The notes beneath the pieces are model-generated. The model had not been told where the DNA came from. It saw only the letters and a list, made by a program, of their open reading frames with translations, and searched no databases. Positions 1-9,313 of a stretch of DNA of 64,000 bases are shown piece by piece. Within the stretch, counting starts at the first letter, position 1, and each line of letters opens with the position of its first letter. Made by a program: the position numbers and the translations under genes. Origin of the DNA: Bacteroidota bacterium (GTDB lineage: Bacteria > Bacteroidota > Bacteroidia > Bacteroidales > FEN-979); NCBI GenBank assembly GCA_026391735.1, contig JAPLDL010000021.1, forward strand, positions 1 to 64,000, given 5' to 3'.

Positions 1-1
1 C

Positions 2-526
2 ACCAGGTCCATGGCTGAAATGATCAACGACTTGTTGCAGTTTTCCCGCACGGGGACGATCAATATTCATCCGCAGCCTATCGACCTGAGTGAAATGTGC
101 AATAAGGTCATGCAATGGATACACCAGGACAACCCTGATCGTAAGATAGAAGTAAAAATTGATGAAAACCTCAGGTTGACCGGCGACCAGAGTCTTCTAA
201 TGGTGGTCATGAAGAATCTTCTTGGCAATGCCTGGAAATACACATCAAAGACTGCCAATCCCTTTATTCATGTTAGCAGTTATCAGAAGGACGGGCAGAC
301 TGTCTATTTTGTTGAAGATAATGGAGCAGGTTTTGATCCTTTGAGGGCTTCAAACCTTTTCACTCCGTTTGTAAGGTTGCATTCCCAGGAGGATTTCCCA
401 GGCACAGGCGTTGGTCTTGCCACGGCCAAGCGGATCATTGAACGCCATGGCGGAAAGATATGGGCCGAAGGAGAAATAGACAAAGGTGCTAAATTCTGTT
501 TTACCATCGGCCTGATCAGAGAGTAA
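2..526 (+). CDS. Sensor histidine kinase, C-terminal fragment
   Basis: The frame is open to the left edge of the window, so only the end of the gene is present; the ATG at base 11 is internal (the residues before it, T-R-S, continue the frame). The visible part holds the end of the dimerisation helix (MINDLLQFSR) and a complete HATPase_c domain: N box (MVVMKNLLGNAWKYT), G1 box (VEDNGAGFD), F box (FTPFVRLH) and G2 box (GTGVGLATAKRIIERHGG). It would autophosphorylate on a histidine upstream of the window. The N-LLGNAWKYT and phytochrome-like style suggests a PAS- or GAF-containing soluble kinase, which cannot be confirmed here. No response regulator follows it. Confidence 0.9.
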   Translation, partial: TRSMAEMINDLLQFSRTGTINIHPQPIDLSEMCNKVMQWIHQDNPDRKIEVKIDENLRLTGDQSLLMVVMKNLLGNAWKYTSKTANPFIHVSSYQKDGQTVYFVEDNGAGFDPLRASNLFTPFVRLHSQEDFPGTGVGLATAKRIIERHGGKIWAEGEIDKGAKFCFTIGLIRE

Positions 527-569
527 CATTTCCTGTTTTTCTGCGTAAAACCCTGAATAACGGAAGAAT

Positions 570-1583
570 ATGTTTTTTCTTCGGATCACGGTTTTATTTG
601 TCCTGCTTGCCCGGCCTCTGTATTACTCACCTCAGAAGCCCATAGTGCTTGATTGTGATGAGATTATATCACTGGGTGATAAAAGCGGATTAAAGGCTGT
701 TGAAAAGCTTATTAATCCAATGGCTCTGCTTTTTCTTGACACCACCTATGCAAGTAAAATAGTGGATTGGGAATTCAATCAGGGGTTCCTGAGAGGCCAT
801 CCCGACAGCATCGGTTTTTATATTCTAAACCTTCCAACCTACACTCTTGATATTGCTTCGAACACGAACAACAGGCATGCTGCTTCTCAACTTATGCGAT
901 ACTACTGTTCTGTCCCTAAAGTCATAAAATCCGATACGATCTGCTGGATGTATGAACAGTTGTACAGGTTCCTGCCTGTTTTCGTATGCAGGAAACCCTA
1001 TGAATCCATCCTCGAAAAGAAACTCAGGAAAGATTTCGAAGAATGGAGCAGGATAGCAGCAAAAACAACTCCTTTAAGGTACCCTGACCCTTCTGTGGAA
1101 TTCGACCGGTTCCCAGGCCTGAAACCTTTGAATACACGCAACGATTCAAGATATATTTCACTCATGCTGGGGCTTACATTGCAACAGTTGAAATCACCAG
1201 GATTTGATGACAAGAAAATAAAAGAGCTGAGGTCCATGCAAACCTGTCTCAGTAATAAACGGTTTCAATTGCCTGTTCTTACAGGAGGTTACCGGATTTA
1301 TACTGAACCGATCGAAACGCAGATAGTCCGCACCATCAGTGACTATGGCAGCATCAACCAGCTTGTCAGTGATAAACCGGAAATGACGCTTATCATCTCA
1401 TCCTGGCTTACCCGGCACAATTTCAACCAGCACATGCCGTATAGCCAAAGCAAAATCCTCGTAAAACGCCCAAATAAGGCATATCTTGAGATCTATTACG
1501 AAAATGGCATGCAGGCAATCCGGCTGACTCTGCTGAGTAAAAAAAGTGTCATGATTGAAAAAACCATGGAAGCCATCGATTGA
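570..1583 (+). CDS. Hypothetical protein with N-terminal hydrophobic segment
   Basis: I do not recognise this 337-residue protein. It starts with a short hydrophobic stretch (MFFLRITVLFVLLARPLYY) that could be a signal peptide or anchor, after which the chain is soluble, mixed alpha/beta in character and fairly rich in basic and aromatic residues. A run near residues 145-160 (ILEKKLRKDFEEW) looks helical. The gene begins 43 bases after the kinase fragment on the same strand, so it may be cotranscribed, and converges on the porin gene. The frame is long and its composition matches neighbouring genes, which supports a real gene. No function is proposed. Confidence 0.75.
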   Translation: MFFLRITVLFVLLARPLYYSPQKPIVLDCDEIISLGDKSGLKAVEKLINPMALLFLDTTYASKIVDWEFNQGFLRGHPDSIGFYILNLPTYTLDIASNTNNRHAASQLMRYYCSVPKVIKSDTICWMYEQLYRFLPVFVCRKPYESILEKKLRKDFEEWSRIAAKTTPLRYPDPSVEFDRFPGLKPLNTRNDSRYISLMLGLTLQQLKSPGFDDKKIKELRSMQTCLSNKRFQLPVLTGGYRIYTEPIETQIVRTISDYGSINQLVSDKPEMTLIISSWLTRHNFNQHMPYSQSKILVKRPNKAYLEIYYENGMQAIRLTLLSKKSVMIEKTMEAID

Positions 1584-1641
1584 AGCATGAATTATTTGAT
1601 CGGGCTGGCTAATGGGCAGGAAAACTCTATCCCGGCATTCA

Positions 1642-2982
1642 TCATATTTCAATATGGACCCTGAGCCCGAATGCGTTGACTGGTCCTCTCACACGATTGT
1701 ATGCCGGATTAATGATCAGCTGGTAGTCGGGACATATCCATAACAATTGGTTAAAGAACCGGAAAGAATAATAAATCTCAGTAATAAACTCCGGGGAATA
1801 ACTCAGGTTTCCATCACCGATCATAAATCCCATCCCCCCTGCTTTAAGGTAATCACAATGAGGTGATGAAATCCCATTCATTATAAATGCAACTGCGACG
1901 TTATCATCATCACGTTTCCACAAATTGCCGTCAATGTTAAGGCCAAAGTTGACAGTCCTGTCAATTTCAGTAAATACCCAGGTTTCATTTTGTCCGTCAT
2001 TCCAGCCGGCCCGCATAAATACTCCGAAATTCCTGTCGATATTTTGTTCAAAGTTGATCCCGAAACCGTATTTGGTATGCCCTTCAGCCCTTGTGAGGGT
2101 GATATCCGGAACTGTATCTGCCAGCTGCCCCAGCTTAATGGATTGCTTGTAATTCCCCATTGGTGCCAGGTTGAAATAAGCCATTGCTCTGAATGTACCG
2201 GCTTGTTTACCGAGAAAGTATTTTTTTTCAAATTCAAGTGACGTACCAAAAGACTTTGTTATATCATACTGCATCTGCTGACCGTTTGCCTCTTCAGGCA
2301 TAGTGGTAAACGCAGCCCGAACCGACCACTTTGGTTTTACGAATTCCATGGCTAATCCGTAGTCATAACCACGAACATTGGCCGGGTAATCCCAAGCCCC
2401 GTTTCCCATCAGCGCCCAATTGAAAAACTGGGTCCTGGGGTCGTGGCTGAACGTATTATTGTCAAAGAAATCCATCAGGCTGAATTTACCTGCTATTATT
2501 GAAAGATAGGTATCAGGCTCCGGGCCTGCAATCTGGTTGAAGCCATCCTTTACAGAATGCTTTGATGCGGAAAGAGCAAAAATCTGCCGGAGATACAAAC
2601 GGCCCACATAAACATGTACCGACGGATCACTCACCCGGTACACCTCGCCATTTGGGAATCCTGCAACACCTCTGGTCAGGGAAAACCCTTTTCCTCCCGA
2701 GACTTCCGGATTAAAATAAGCCTGGGCTCCCTTCCATAAACGCATTCCCAGAAAAAGTGTTGCCGAAAGGGAAACCGTGGATTCATCGCATTTTTCCAGG
2801 CTGTTCTCACCTGAATATTCCGCTTTAAAAGCAGGATGATACTGTGGAACAACTGTTAATTGAAAATGATAGTTCCAGAACTGGTTCCTCACCGTATCCT
2901 GAAAGGGGGCTCCGGCAGCTGAGGTAAAGACCAAACACAACAAAAAAGTTACCAGCAGGTTAAGCTGTTGAAATAGTTTCAT
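1642..2982 (-). CDS. OprB-like carbohydrate porin family protein
   Basis: A 446-residue outer membrane protein. Residues 1-24 form a Sec signal peptide (hydrophobic core LLVTFLLCLVF, cleavage near SAAGA). The rest is made of alternating amphipathic strands rich in aromatic residues and glycine, with the late pattern PAYNRVRGPVNAFGLRVHIEI, which closely resembles the C-terminus of OprB-family carbohydrate-selective porins that end in an aromatic or hydrophobic beta-barrel strand. Length fits the family (about 400-450). It is a single gene, divergent from the gene at 3068, with no TonB receptor or SusD partner beside it. The solute is unknown; the OprB assignment is by sequence style and remembered motif. 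Confidence 0.75.
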   Translation of the reverse strand: MKLFQQLNLLVTFLLCLVFTSAAGAPFQDTVRNQFWNYHFQLTVVPQYHPAFKAEYSGENSLEKCDESTVSLSATLFLGMRLWKGAQAYFNPEVSGGKGFSLTRGVAGFPNGEVYRVSDPSVHVYVGRLYLRQIFALSASKHSVKDGFNQIAGPEPDTYLSIIAGKFSLMDFFDNNTFSHDPRTQFFNWALMGNGAWDYPANVRGYDYGLAMEFVKPKWSVRAAFTTMPEEANGQQMQYDITKSFGTSLEFEKKYFLGKQAGTFRAMAYFNLAPMGNYKQSIKLGQLADTVPDITLTRAEGHTKYGFGINFEQNIDRNFGVFMRAGWNDGQNETWVFTEIDRTVNFGLNIDGNLWKRDDDNVAVAFIMNGISSPHCDYLKAGGMGFMIGDGNLSYSPEFITEIYYSFRFFNQLLWICPDYQLIINPAYNRVRGPVNAFGLRVHIEI

Positions 2983-3041
2983 TTATCCCATATTTACACA
3001 ATCCATCAAAGTTCAAATTTCGACAATTCATGGAAAAAAAG

Positions 3042-3049
3042 TAAGTTTG
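3042..3049 (+). promoter_or_regulatory. Bacteroidota -7 element (TAAGTTTG)
   Basis: A perfect match to TAnnTTTG lies 18 bases before the ATG at 3068. No clear TTTG -33 element is found at the expected distance. It is the probable promoter of the 3068/4097 gene pair and supports a start at 3068 or at the second ATG, residue 10. Confidence 0.5.
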
Positions 3050-3067
3050 CGCCCTAAATAATTTTTC

Positions 3068-4081
3068 ATGCTGAAATATTGTATTGCACGCCAGATGGTG
3101 AAACGTACCAAAAACAGGCAGTTCCCTGTTGAGTACCTTGAACAGAAACACGTTGATCTCTCACAGCCTTTTCCAAATGACAGCTCGTATTTCTACGGAG
3201 GCGATAAGGCAGGCAATGCATTTATTGCACGCATGGCCTTCAGAGGTCCCAACCGTCAGCATGAGTGGTGGTTTGATTTTTTCATTAAAGGAAGAGGGTT
3301 TTTCGGATTGAAAACCGATCCGGGTCCTGATGGAACTGGTTTCCAGATGGGCAATCTGAAATGGGAAAATACCGTTTTAGGAAAAGAATGGAGAATTACA
3401 TATGAAGGTCCTGTGACGGATAAAGATGGCAATTCATATCAATGCAAGACCGACCTGCTGTTCACCGGCGAGCATGAACCTTACGATTTCGCAAAAAGTT
3501 CCGATCAGACTATGATCGCCCGGGCCATTTCCGGAGAAAAATGGAGTAAGGAATTTTTCTTCAAGATGAAGGATACGCATCAGACCCATTATGAACAAAC
3601 GGGAATCTTTAAAGGCAGTATTTCCCTGGACGACCAGGTGTATGATCTGGAGATGAGGGCTTCCCGCGATCATTCGTTTGGTTCAAGGACCTGGCTCACC
3701 TGGGACAGGCATTACTGGATAACTGGTATTTCAGAGGCTGGGATGCATTGGACGGTAACTACTATTAAATGGGATTTTCTCGGAAGGCTCACAGCCGGTT
3801 TCATCACACATCCCGACGGGCATACCGATGCTATCATTGAATGCACTGACCTTGAGACTATTTCTCGTGAGAAACTCCTGCCCGACCATGGTTTTATAGA
3901 AATCATCTGCCGCAGCGGAGCGAAACATAAAGTTGAATTCTGGAGAAACGGCCATTTCCCTTATCTGATGGACGGGAAATACCAGATGCGTGAAGCTATC
4001 GGAACCTATAAATTTGATGGCGTTGACGGTTTAGGCATGGTTGAATTCGGATTCCATAAAGACAAGTATACGATTGACTGA
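3068..4081 (+). CDS. RDHSFG-motif protein (CrtC/lipocalin-like family), partner of the dikinase
   Basis: A 337-residue soluble protein without signal peptide. It carries the motif RDHSFGSRTW near residues 201-210, preceded by strands of a two-lobed beta-barrel type (HEWWFDFFIKGRGFFGLK near residue 60). This resembles the hydroxyneurosporene-synthase/AttH-like and DUF7064/7065 group, whose members share an RDHSWG-R-W motif; the assignment is from memory. The next gene, 15 bases downstream, is a PEP-synthase-like phosphotransferase, so the two are almost surely cotranscribed. In some animal proteins I recall a similar domain fused to PPDK-type domains, which would fit a functional link, but this is unchecked. 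The catalytic role is unknown. Confidence 0.7.
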   Translation: MLKYCIARQMVKRTKNRQFPVEYLEQKHVDLSQPFPNDSSYFYGGDKAGNAFIARMAFRGPNRQHEWWFDFFIKGRGFFGLKTDPGPDGTGFQMGNLKWENTVLGKEWRITYEGPVTDKDGNSYQCKTDLLFTGEHEPYDFAKSSDQTMIARAISGEKWSKEFFFKMKDTHQTHYEQTGIFKGSISLDDQVYDLEMRASRDHSFGSRTWLTWDRHYWITGISEAGMHWTVTTIKWDFLGRLTAGFITHPDGHTDAIIECTDLETISREKLLPDHGFIEIICRSGAKHKVEFWRNGHFPYLMDGKYQMREAIGTYKFDGVDGLGMVEFGFHKDKYTID

Positions 4082-4096
4082 CAGGAAGCAAAGATT

Positions 4097-6484
4097 GTGA
4101 TTCTCCGGTTGCATGAAATAGACGGACACCCTGTCGGCGGAAAGGCGAGAGGCCTGAAGATACTGAAAGAGCTTGGTTTTAATGTCCCTGAAGCGGTGGT
4201 ATTGCTGCATCCCGAGGTAGCCGAATTGCAGGATTCTGTCATCAGGAAGCATTTAATCTCCTTAGGGCCGGGGCCCAAAGCCGTTCGCTCATCCGCAGTA
4301 AGCGAGGATGGTCATTCCGCATCCTTTGCAGGGCAGTTTGAGTCCTATCTTAACCTTCATTCCTTTGAAGAGATCAAATCGGCTATTGTTAGGTGTATTG
4401 ATGCCGCAGGAGCCGAGCGGGTAAAATCATACTCGGGCAGCCTTTTATCTGAAGCCGATCTGAGGATATCGGTCATCATGCAGAATATGGTTGATGCCAG
4501 AGTGGCCGGGGTTGTGTTTTCGGCCAATCCTGTAAACAACCGTCGCGACAAGATGCTCATCAATGCTATTGCAGGGCATGGAGAAGATCTGGTAAGCGGT
4601 AAAAAAGACGCCTCACATTATGAGATCTTCAGAAGCGGTTCTAATCTGGCTGCGGAGGCTGGGAAAAACGGCGATTTGCTCAGCGAAAAACAATTGAATG
4701 AGATCATCGTGGGGGCGAAAAAAGCTGAACTTTTTTTTCAAACTCCTGTCGACCTGGAATGGGCAATTGACCCTTCAGGGAACTTGAACTGGCTGCAGGT
4801 CAGGCCTGTTACAGCTCTTGGGGAGGTTCACCTGAACGAACTTGATACCGTCAAAGGTGAAAGTGACGACATCTGGACCCTTGGCAACATAGGCGAAATG
4901 ATGCCGGGTGTTGCAACTCCATTGACCTGGTCGGTGAGTGCCGAAGCCATTGATTACGGCATGGTGCTTCTGGCTGAACGAAACGGGGCTTTCAGAATGC
5001 GCAACCGTAAAGGGCCAAGATATATCCAGATGTTTTATAATCGGTTGTTCATCAATATGAGCAACATGATGGACTATCCCAAAAGGATATGGCTCAATAC
5101 AGCCGAAGATGTGCAATATGCACTCAGCGGAAAAGTATTCCCGGGACTGAGCGCAAGCCCTGATGTGAATTTTCCCCTGAGGTTTTATAATTTCATGCGG
5201 CAGATGGGATCTACGTTAAGGGCTGCAAAATACCTGGAAAAGCTGAGAATACTTGAATCCGGTTTTTCTATAGACACTTCTCTGCCCCTGGCTCAACTGC
5301 ATCAGAAACTCGGAGAAGGAATACTTAAACTGGGGATAGGATTCGGCCATCATCTGATGACCTCGGCCCAGAGCGGAACAATGTATTCGGTTTTTATGCG
5401 GATCATGACTGGCGATAAACGCAAACCCGCAGCAGGCGACCATCATATTGCCACTATGCTTTTACTGGATATTCCTGAAATTGAAAGCGCGGATGCTGTA
5501 AAAACTCTGGAGCGCTTTGCAAAACACATTCGCTCACATCCTGATTTCAGCAGCCGGTTTCTTGCTGTAAATCCCGATGAGGCGTTGGTTTTGCTTCGAA
5601 CCCAAGCTCCAGTAGAGATCAGAGATCAATTCTTATTTTTTCTTTCAAGGCATGGACATCGTTGTGTCAGGGAATCTGAGCTCAGGGAAAAAACCTGGGG
5701 AGACCAGCCGGTTAAGCTAATTCAGATACTGCAGACAAGGATCAAAGCAGGAGACGTAACACATACTTCTCATAATGTAAAAAAAGAGATCAGCGTTGCG
5801 TTAAGGAGTCTGAAACCAGTGACCAGGATCATCCTGCGTTCGATGATCTCCACAGCCCGCAAAGCTGTTGCCCGAAGGGAGATCACCAAGGCCCTTTCAA
5901 TAAAAATGGTCGACACTATCCGCAAAGGCTACCAGTCCCTTGCCCGGCAACTTACCGCCCTGGAGCTTTTGGACGATACAGACCAGGTATATTTCCTGAC
6001 ACATGAGGAGCTTGGCCAACTGATATCTGATCGAAACTCTTCCTGGAAAGAAATAGCGAATAAACGGCGCGGGATGCTTCCTGAGGCAGATAATTTGATT
6101 TTCGAGGAGGTGAGTTTCGGGATACCCGAACCAATCGAAGAAGAACAGAAATTTGAGCTGAAAGAAGGTCAGCTGGCAGGAATACCCGTCAGCAGCGGTA
6201 TTGTTCAAGCCCCGGTGAGAATTATCCATTCCCTTGAGGATGCCGAAATGCTTAAGGAAGGCGAAGTCATGGTGGCCTCTTTTACCGATATTGGATGGAC
6301 TCCTTATTTCAGTATTATTTCGGGTCTTATTACTGAGATCGGCAGCCCGTTATCGCATGGCGCCGTTGTTGCCAGAGAATATGGGATCCCTGCCGTAGTC
6401 GGTGCAAAAGGAGCCAAGAAATTTCTTAAAACCGGGGATATTATAAAGCTCGACGGCGAGAAAGGCCTGATAGAAAAGATCTGA
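4097..6484 (+). CDS. PEP-synthase/rifampin-phosphotransferase-like dikinase
   Basis: A 795-residue protein starting at GTG with an AGGAAG ribosome site 9 bases upstream. Residues 1-290 form a PPDK_N ATP-grasp domain: VGGKARGLKILKELGFNVPEA, AVRSSAVSEDGHSASFAGQ, MVDARVAGVVFSANPV and DLEWAIDPSGNLNWLQVRPVT (written here in parts). The C-terminus is a swivelling phosphohistidine domain, GSPLSHGAVVAREYGIPAVVG, with the catalytic His at 754. The C-terminal PEP/pyruvate TIM barrel of true PEP synthase is missing, so the layout matches rifampin phosphotransferase (ATP domain, middle substrate domain, His domain). It should transfer a phosphate from ATP through His754 to an unknown acceptor. Its partner is the gene just upstream. 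It need not be an antibiotic resistance gene. Confidence 0.85.
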   Translation: MILRLHEIDGHPVGGKARGLKILKELGFNVPEAVVLLHPEVAELQDSVIRKHLISLGPGPKAVRSSAVSEDGHSASFAGQFESYLNLHSFEEIKSAIVRCIDAAGAERVKSYSGSLLSEADLRISVIMQNMVDARVAGVVFSANPVNNRRDKMLINAIAGHGEDLVSGKKDASHYEIFRSGSNLAAEAGKNGDLLSEKQLNEIIVGAKKAELFFQTPVDLEWAIDPSGNLNWLQVRPVTALGEVHLNELDTVKGESDDIWTLGNIGEMMPGVATPLTWSVSAEAIDYGMVLLAERNGAFRMRNRKGPRYIQMFYNRLFINMSNMMDYPKRIWLNTAEDVQYALSGKVFPGLSASPDVNFPLRFYNFMRQMGSTLRAAKYLEKLRILESGFSIDTSLPLAQLHQKLGEGILKLGIGFGHHLMTSAQSGTMYSVFMRIMTGDKRKPAAGDHHIATMLLLDIPEIESADAVKTLERFAKHIRSHPDFSSRFLAVNPDEALVLLRTQAPVEIRDQFLFFLSRHGHRCVRESELREKTWGDQPVKLIQILQTRIKAGDVTHTSHNVKKEISVALRSLKPVTRIILRSMISTARKAVARREITKALSIKMVDTIRKGYQSLARQLTALELLDDTDQVYFLTHEELGQLISDRNSSWKEIANKRRGMLPEADNLIFEEVSFGIPEPIEEEQKFELKEGQLAGIPVSSGIVQAPVRIIHSLEDAEMLKEGEVMVASFTDIGWTPYFSIISGLITEIGSPLSHGAVVAREYGIPAVVGAKGAKKFLKTGDIIKLDGEKGLIEKI

Positions 6485-6498
6485 ATGAATTGATTCTG

Positions 6499-7575
6499 CT
6501 ATGGCAAGCGGGCTCCCAACCCGTATGAGCGGAACTTGTTGTTCATAAACTGGAATTCCATAAAATACGGCCCAGAGACAAAAGCAAAGTAATCGACTGT
6601 TTCTCCGTAAAAGATAATATTCCGGGCGTAAAATACATTTTTCAGGACTGTGCATTGATTAAGCGCCCCGAACGTTCCGTTTCTTATTTTGGCATAGGAA
6701 TCTGCTCTCCACCATTGTACATTATATGAAGAGTCATTAACACTGAACTTTCCACCTCCTGTGCCTGCATCAAACCGCACATCTGAATATCCGTAATTCC
6801 CCCTGATTTTATTCAGATCGCCATCAAGAAGCTTCAGACCAATCAGGAAACCATGTCCATATCCCAGATCCATGATAAAAACAGCACCCGTGTCGCTGGC
6901 AATCGGGAAACCGGTAAGGGTATCTGTTGAATGAAACTGATTCATAATCAGCTTATTAGAATATATAGGATCAACTATCCAGGTTCCTGAATCGGCAGGA
7001 TTTACCGGGGGAACGGCAGCGGTATATTCATCGGGCATCAATTTTTGCAGGGAACCGGTATCATTGCAATAACCCTGTTTTGTCCATGTACCGTTAGCAT
7101 AAACTGAAAGAATGCCCCATTCCCTGTTCCCGCTGCTACCATTAACCGCTGACCTGCTTATATGCATATATACATAATTTCCGGATATCAGGCCGCTGGT
7201 TGCATCTGATTGCTGGCTTACCCCATAGGAAAGATCGTTGTTAAGTCTTCCAGTGGGGAAATTTCCTGTAAACACCTGGCCCGGCATTTCAACTGAATAA
7301 TAAAATGCACCATTTGTATATACCTTGAACAGACCATTCAGATCACCGGTATACGTCGTGAACGATCCGTTTACATATTGCTTATTTGATTCATTATACA
7401 CAGTATATCCGCCAACACTCTCGTTTACTGTGAAGGTAAGCACATCACCCGGAGCTCCCGAACCCGAATAATTGTTCGAGATATAAGCTTGTTCGCTTGT
7501 TTTTTTGCAGGAGGCTGCTACCAGTAATCCTGCAAGAATCAGTAATAAATAGTATCCGGATGTCTTGTGTCTCAT
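6499..7575 (-). CDS. Hypothetical lipoprotein
   Basis: A 358-residue predicted lipoprotein: MRHKTSGYYLLLILAGLLVAASC ends in a good lipobox with Cys23, followed by KK, so the protein probably stays on the periplasmic face of a membrane. The mature part is rich in Gly, Ser, Asn and Tyr and looks like a beta-sheet protein (repeated short strands such as NGTWTKQG and NGAFYYSVEM). I do not recognise a family. It converges on the dikinase gene (14 bases between stops) and has its own predicted promoter on the minus strand. Confidence 0.7.
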   Translation of the reverse strand: MRHKTSGYYLLLILAGLLVAASCKKTSEQAYISNNYSGSGAPGDVLTFTVNESVGGYTVYNESNKQYVNGSFTTYTGDLNGLFKVYTNGAFYYSVEMPGQVFTGNFPTGRLNNDLSYGVSQQSDATSGLISGNYVYMHISRSAVNGSSGNREWGILSVYANGTWTKQGYCNDTGSLQKLMPDEYTAAVPPVNPADSGTWIVDPIYSNKLIMNQFHSTDTLTGFPIASDTGAVFIMDLGYGHGFLIGLKLLDGDLNKIRGNYGYSDVRFDAGTGGGKFSVNDSSYNVQWWRADSYAKIRNGTFGALNQCTVLKNVFYARNIIFYGETVDYFAFVSGPYFMEFQFMNNKFRSYGLGARLP

Positions 7576-7605
7576 ACCCTCAATCAGAATGAAAAGTTAA
7601 AGGTA

Positions 7606-7613
7606 CAAAAATA
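7606..7613 (-). promoter_or_regulatory. Bacteroidota -7 element (TATTTTTG, minus strand)
   Basis: A perfect TAnnTTTG match on the minus strand, 30 bases before the ATG of the lipoprotein gene. No -33 TTTG at the usual spacing. The rest of the 207-base divergent region to 7782 is AT rich and shows nothing else I can name. Confidence 0.5.
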
Positions 7614-7782
7614 TTCAGAAGAGAGCTGAAATTGATCGGAAGGTCATTGCTTTATCAAATCTTTATATAGCAGAGTAACAAAATTATCGTTAATTAATAC
7701 GATATATTCGTAATTCGTAGTGGCTTAAATTATCTCACCCCTCCAAAATATTGATAATTTCAAAATTTATTCCTAGGTTTGA

Positions 7783-9312
7783 ATGAGAATTACTAATGAT
7801 ATGTTTGGGACCAATTTCTGGAAATATTCTTCAAGGTCTGATTTACGTGAATATATCATTGCCTTCGTTGCCATTGGCTTAACTGCAGGGATCTGTCACC
7901 CGCTAAGTCATGTCATAGGTACGGTAAGTGTAGGTCTCATACTGCTGATGGCCGTTGCCGTTCTCGCTCTCTTCCTGGGCCGTTGGCCCCTGCTTTTTGC
8001 AGCGATACTGAATGCCCTGGTTTGGGATTACTTTTTCCAGAAACCATTGTTCAATCTTGGTGTCGTACAGATCGAAGACCTGTTTGCAAATATTGCAGAC
8101 CTTCTCGTTACTGTGGTGCTTGTTATTCTCATCACCAGAATTCGCCAAAGCCAGACTGTCCTTCAGAACAGCCAGGAACGGCTGACCATCCTGTACAATT
8201 TCCTGGAATCCATGAATGATGCCAAATCAATTTCAGAAGTCATGCAGGTTGCAGGGGAAAACCTGAAAAAGCATTTCGGCCAGGAGGCTGTGATCTACCT
8301 TAAGAATAAAAACAGTCATAGTCTTTCTGCTGTTCCATACGGCAATGACAGTTTGCACCATACGACCGGACTTAAAGTAGCTGAAATCCTGTTCCTCGAA
8401 GCAAGTACAGGAAGGACCGGTGAGACTAAAACAGGTCCTGATGGGATCTCGTATTTTCCTCTTCTTGATCCTCGTGAAACAATTGGGATCATTGGGATTA
8501 AGCTGGATACAGGACTTCCGTCAGGAAAGGATAAAATGATGCTTTTTAAATCTTTCATTACTATCATTGCCTCAACCCTTGGAAGGGAGATCAGTATTGA
8601 AACAGCAATGGAAAAGGGGCTTCTTGACCATTCAGAGAAGTTGTTCCAGGCAGTCCTTAGCAGTGTTTCCCATGAATTGAGGACTCCTATTGCCATAATT
8701 TCCGCGGCAGTTGACAATCTCAATGATGAAAGGACCTCATCTGAGCCTGAAAAAAGGAAACAGATCTGCAATGAGCTGGAATCTGCGTCAATCAGGCTTA
8801 ACAACCTGGTTGAGAACATACTGGACATGTCGAGAATTGAATCGGGTCTTTTGAAACTAAACCTGCAATACTGCGATATGGCCGACCTGGTTGGTCTTGT
8901 TGTCAAGGATATGAAAGGAGAGCTCAACGATCATCGGCTTAATATAAAAATGCCCGAAAGCCTACCCCTTATCAAGGCAGATATGAGCCTCATCAGGCAG
9001 GTTCTCATAAATATCCTCAGAAATGCACTGATGTATACGCCCCAGGGCACTGGTATCGAGATTACAGCAGCAAATGAACAGGCCGAAATGGTATCATTGA
9101 CCATCAGGGATCATGGTCCCGGGGTTCCGGAGGAACATCTCGAACATTTGTTTGAAAAATTTTACAGGGTTCCCGGGTCAAGGAGCGGGGGAACCGGACT
9201 GGGCCTTGCAATTGTCAGGGCTTTCGTTGAAGCCCATGGAGGTTTTATATGTGCATCCAATGATGTACTGGGGGGATTAATAATTAAATTGACATTTAAA
9301 GCAGAAAAATGA
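7783..9312 (+). CDS. KdpD-like sensor histidine kinase lacking the N-terminal KdpD domain
   Basis: A 509-residue membrane sensor. Residues 25-120 give about four membrane segments of the DUF4118 type found in KdpD (ALFLGRWPLLFAAILNALVWDYFF, read in parts, is typical). A GAF-like region follows (about 135-275), then the HisKA domain with SHELRTP and phosphorylated His297, and HATPase_c (NILRNALMY, RDHGPGVPEEHL, GGTGLGLAIVRAFVEAHGG). Full KdpD has a further 350-400 residues in front (a P-loop KdpD domain and a USP domain), which are absent; the ATG at 7783 lies after an AT-rich noncoding region. It is coupled to a KdpE-like regulator one base downstream. No kdpFABC genes are in the window, so control of potassium uptake is only an inference. 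Confidence 0.88.
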   Translation: MRITNDMFGTNFWKYSSRSDLREYIIAFVAIGLTAGICHPLSHVIGTVSVGLILLMAVAVLALFLGRWPLLFAAILNALVWDYFFQKPLFNLGVVQIEDLFANIADLLVTVVLVILITRIRQSQTVLQNSQERLTILYNFLESMNDAKSISEVMQVAGENLKKHFGQEAVIYLKNKNSHSLSAVPYGNDSLHHTTGLKVAEILFLEASTGRTGETKTGPDGISYFPLLDPRETIGIIGIKLDTGLPSGKDKMMLFKSFITIIASTLGREISIETAMEKGLLDHSEKLFQAVLSSVSHELRTPIAIISAAVDNLNDERTSSEPEKRKQICNELESASIRLNNLVENILDMSRIESGLLKLNLQYCDMADLVGLVVKDMKGELNDHRLNIKMPESLPLIKADMSLIRQVLINILRNALMYTPQGTGIEITAANEQAEMVSLTIRDHGPGVPEEHLEHLFEKFYRVPGSRSGGTGLGLAIVRAFVEAHGGFICASNDVLGGLIIKLTFKAEK

Positions 9313-9313
9313 A

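Noticed and set aside
4097-6484. Antibiotic (rifampin) resistance gene
   Set aside because: The domain layout matches rifampin phosphotransferase, but the same layout occurs in many dikinases with other acceptors, and the partner gene suggests another pathway.
8316-8927. 203-residue open frame on the minus strand
   Set aside because: It lies antisense inside the KdpD-like sensor gene, has Ser/Arg-rich composition typical of an antisense frame and matches no family I know.
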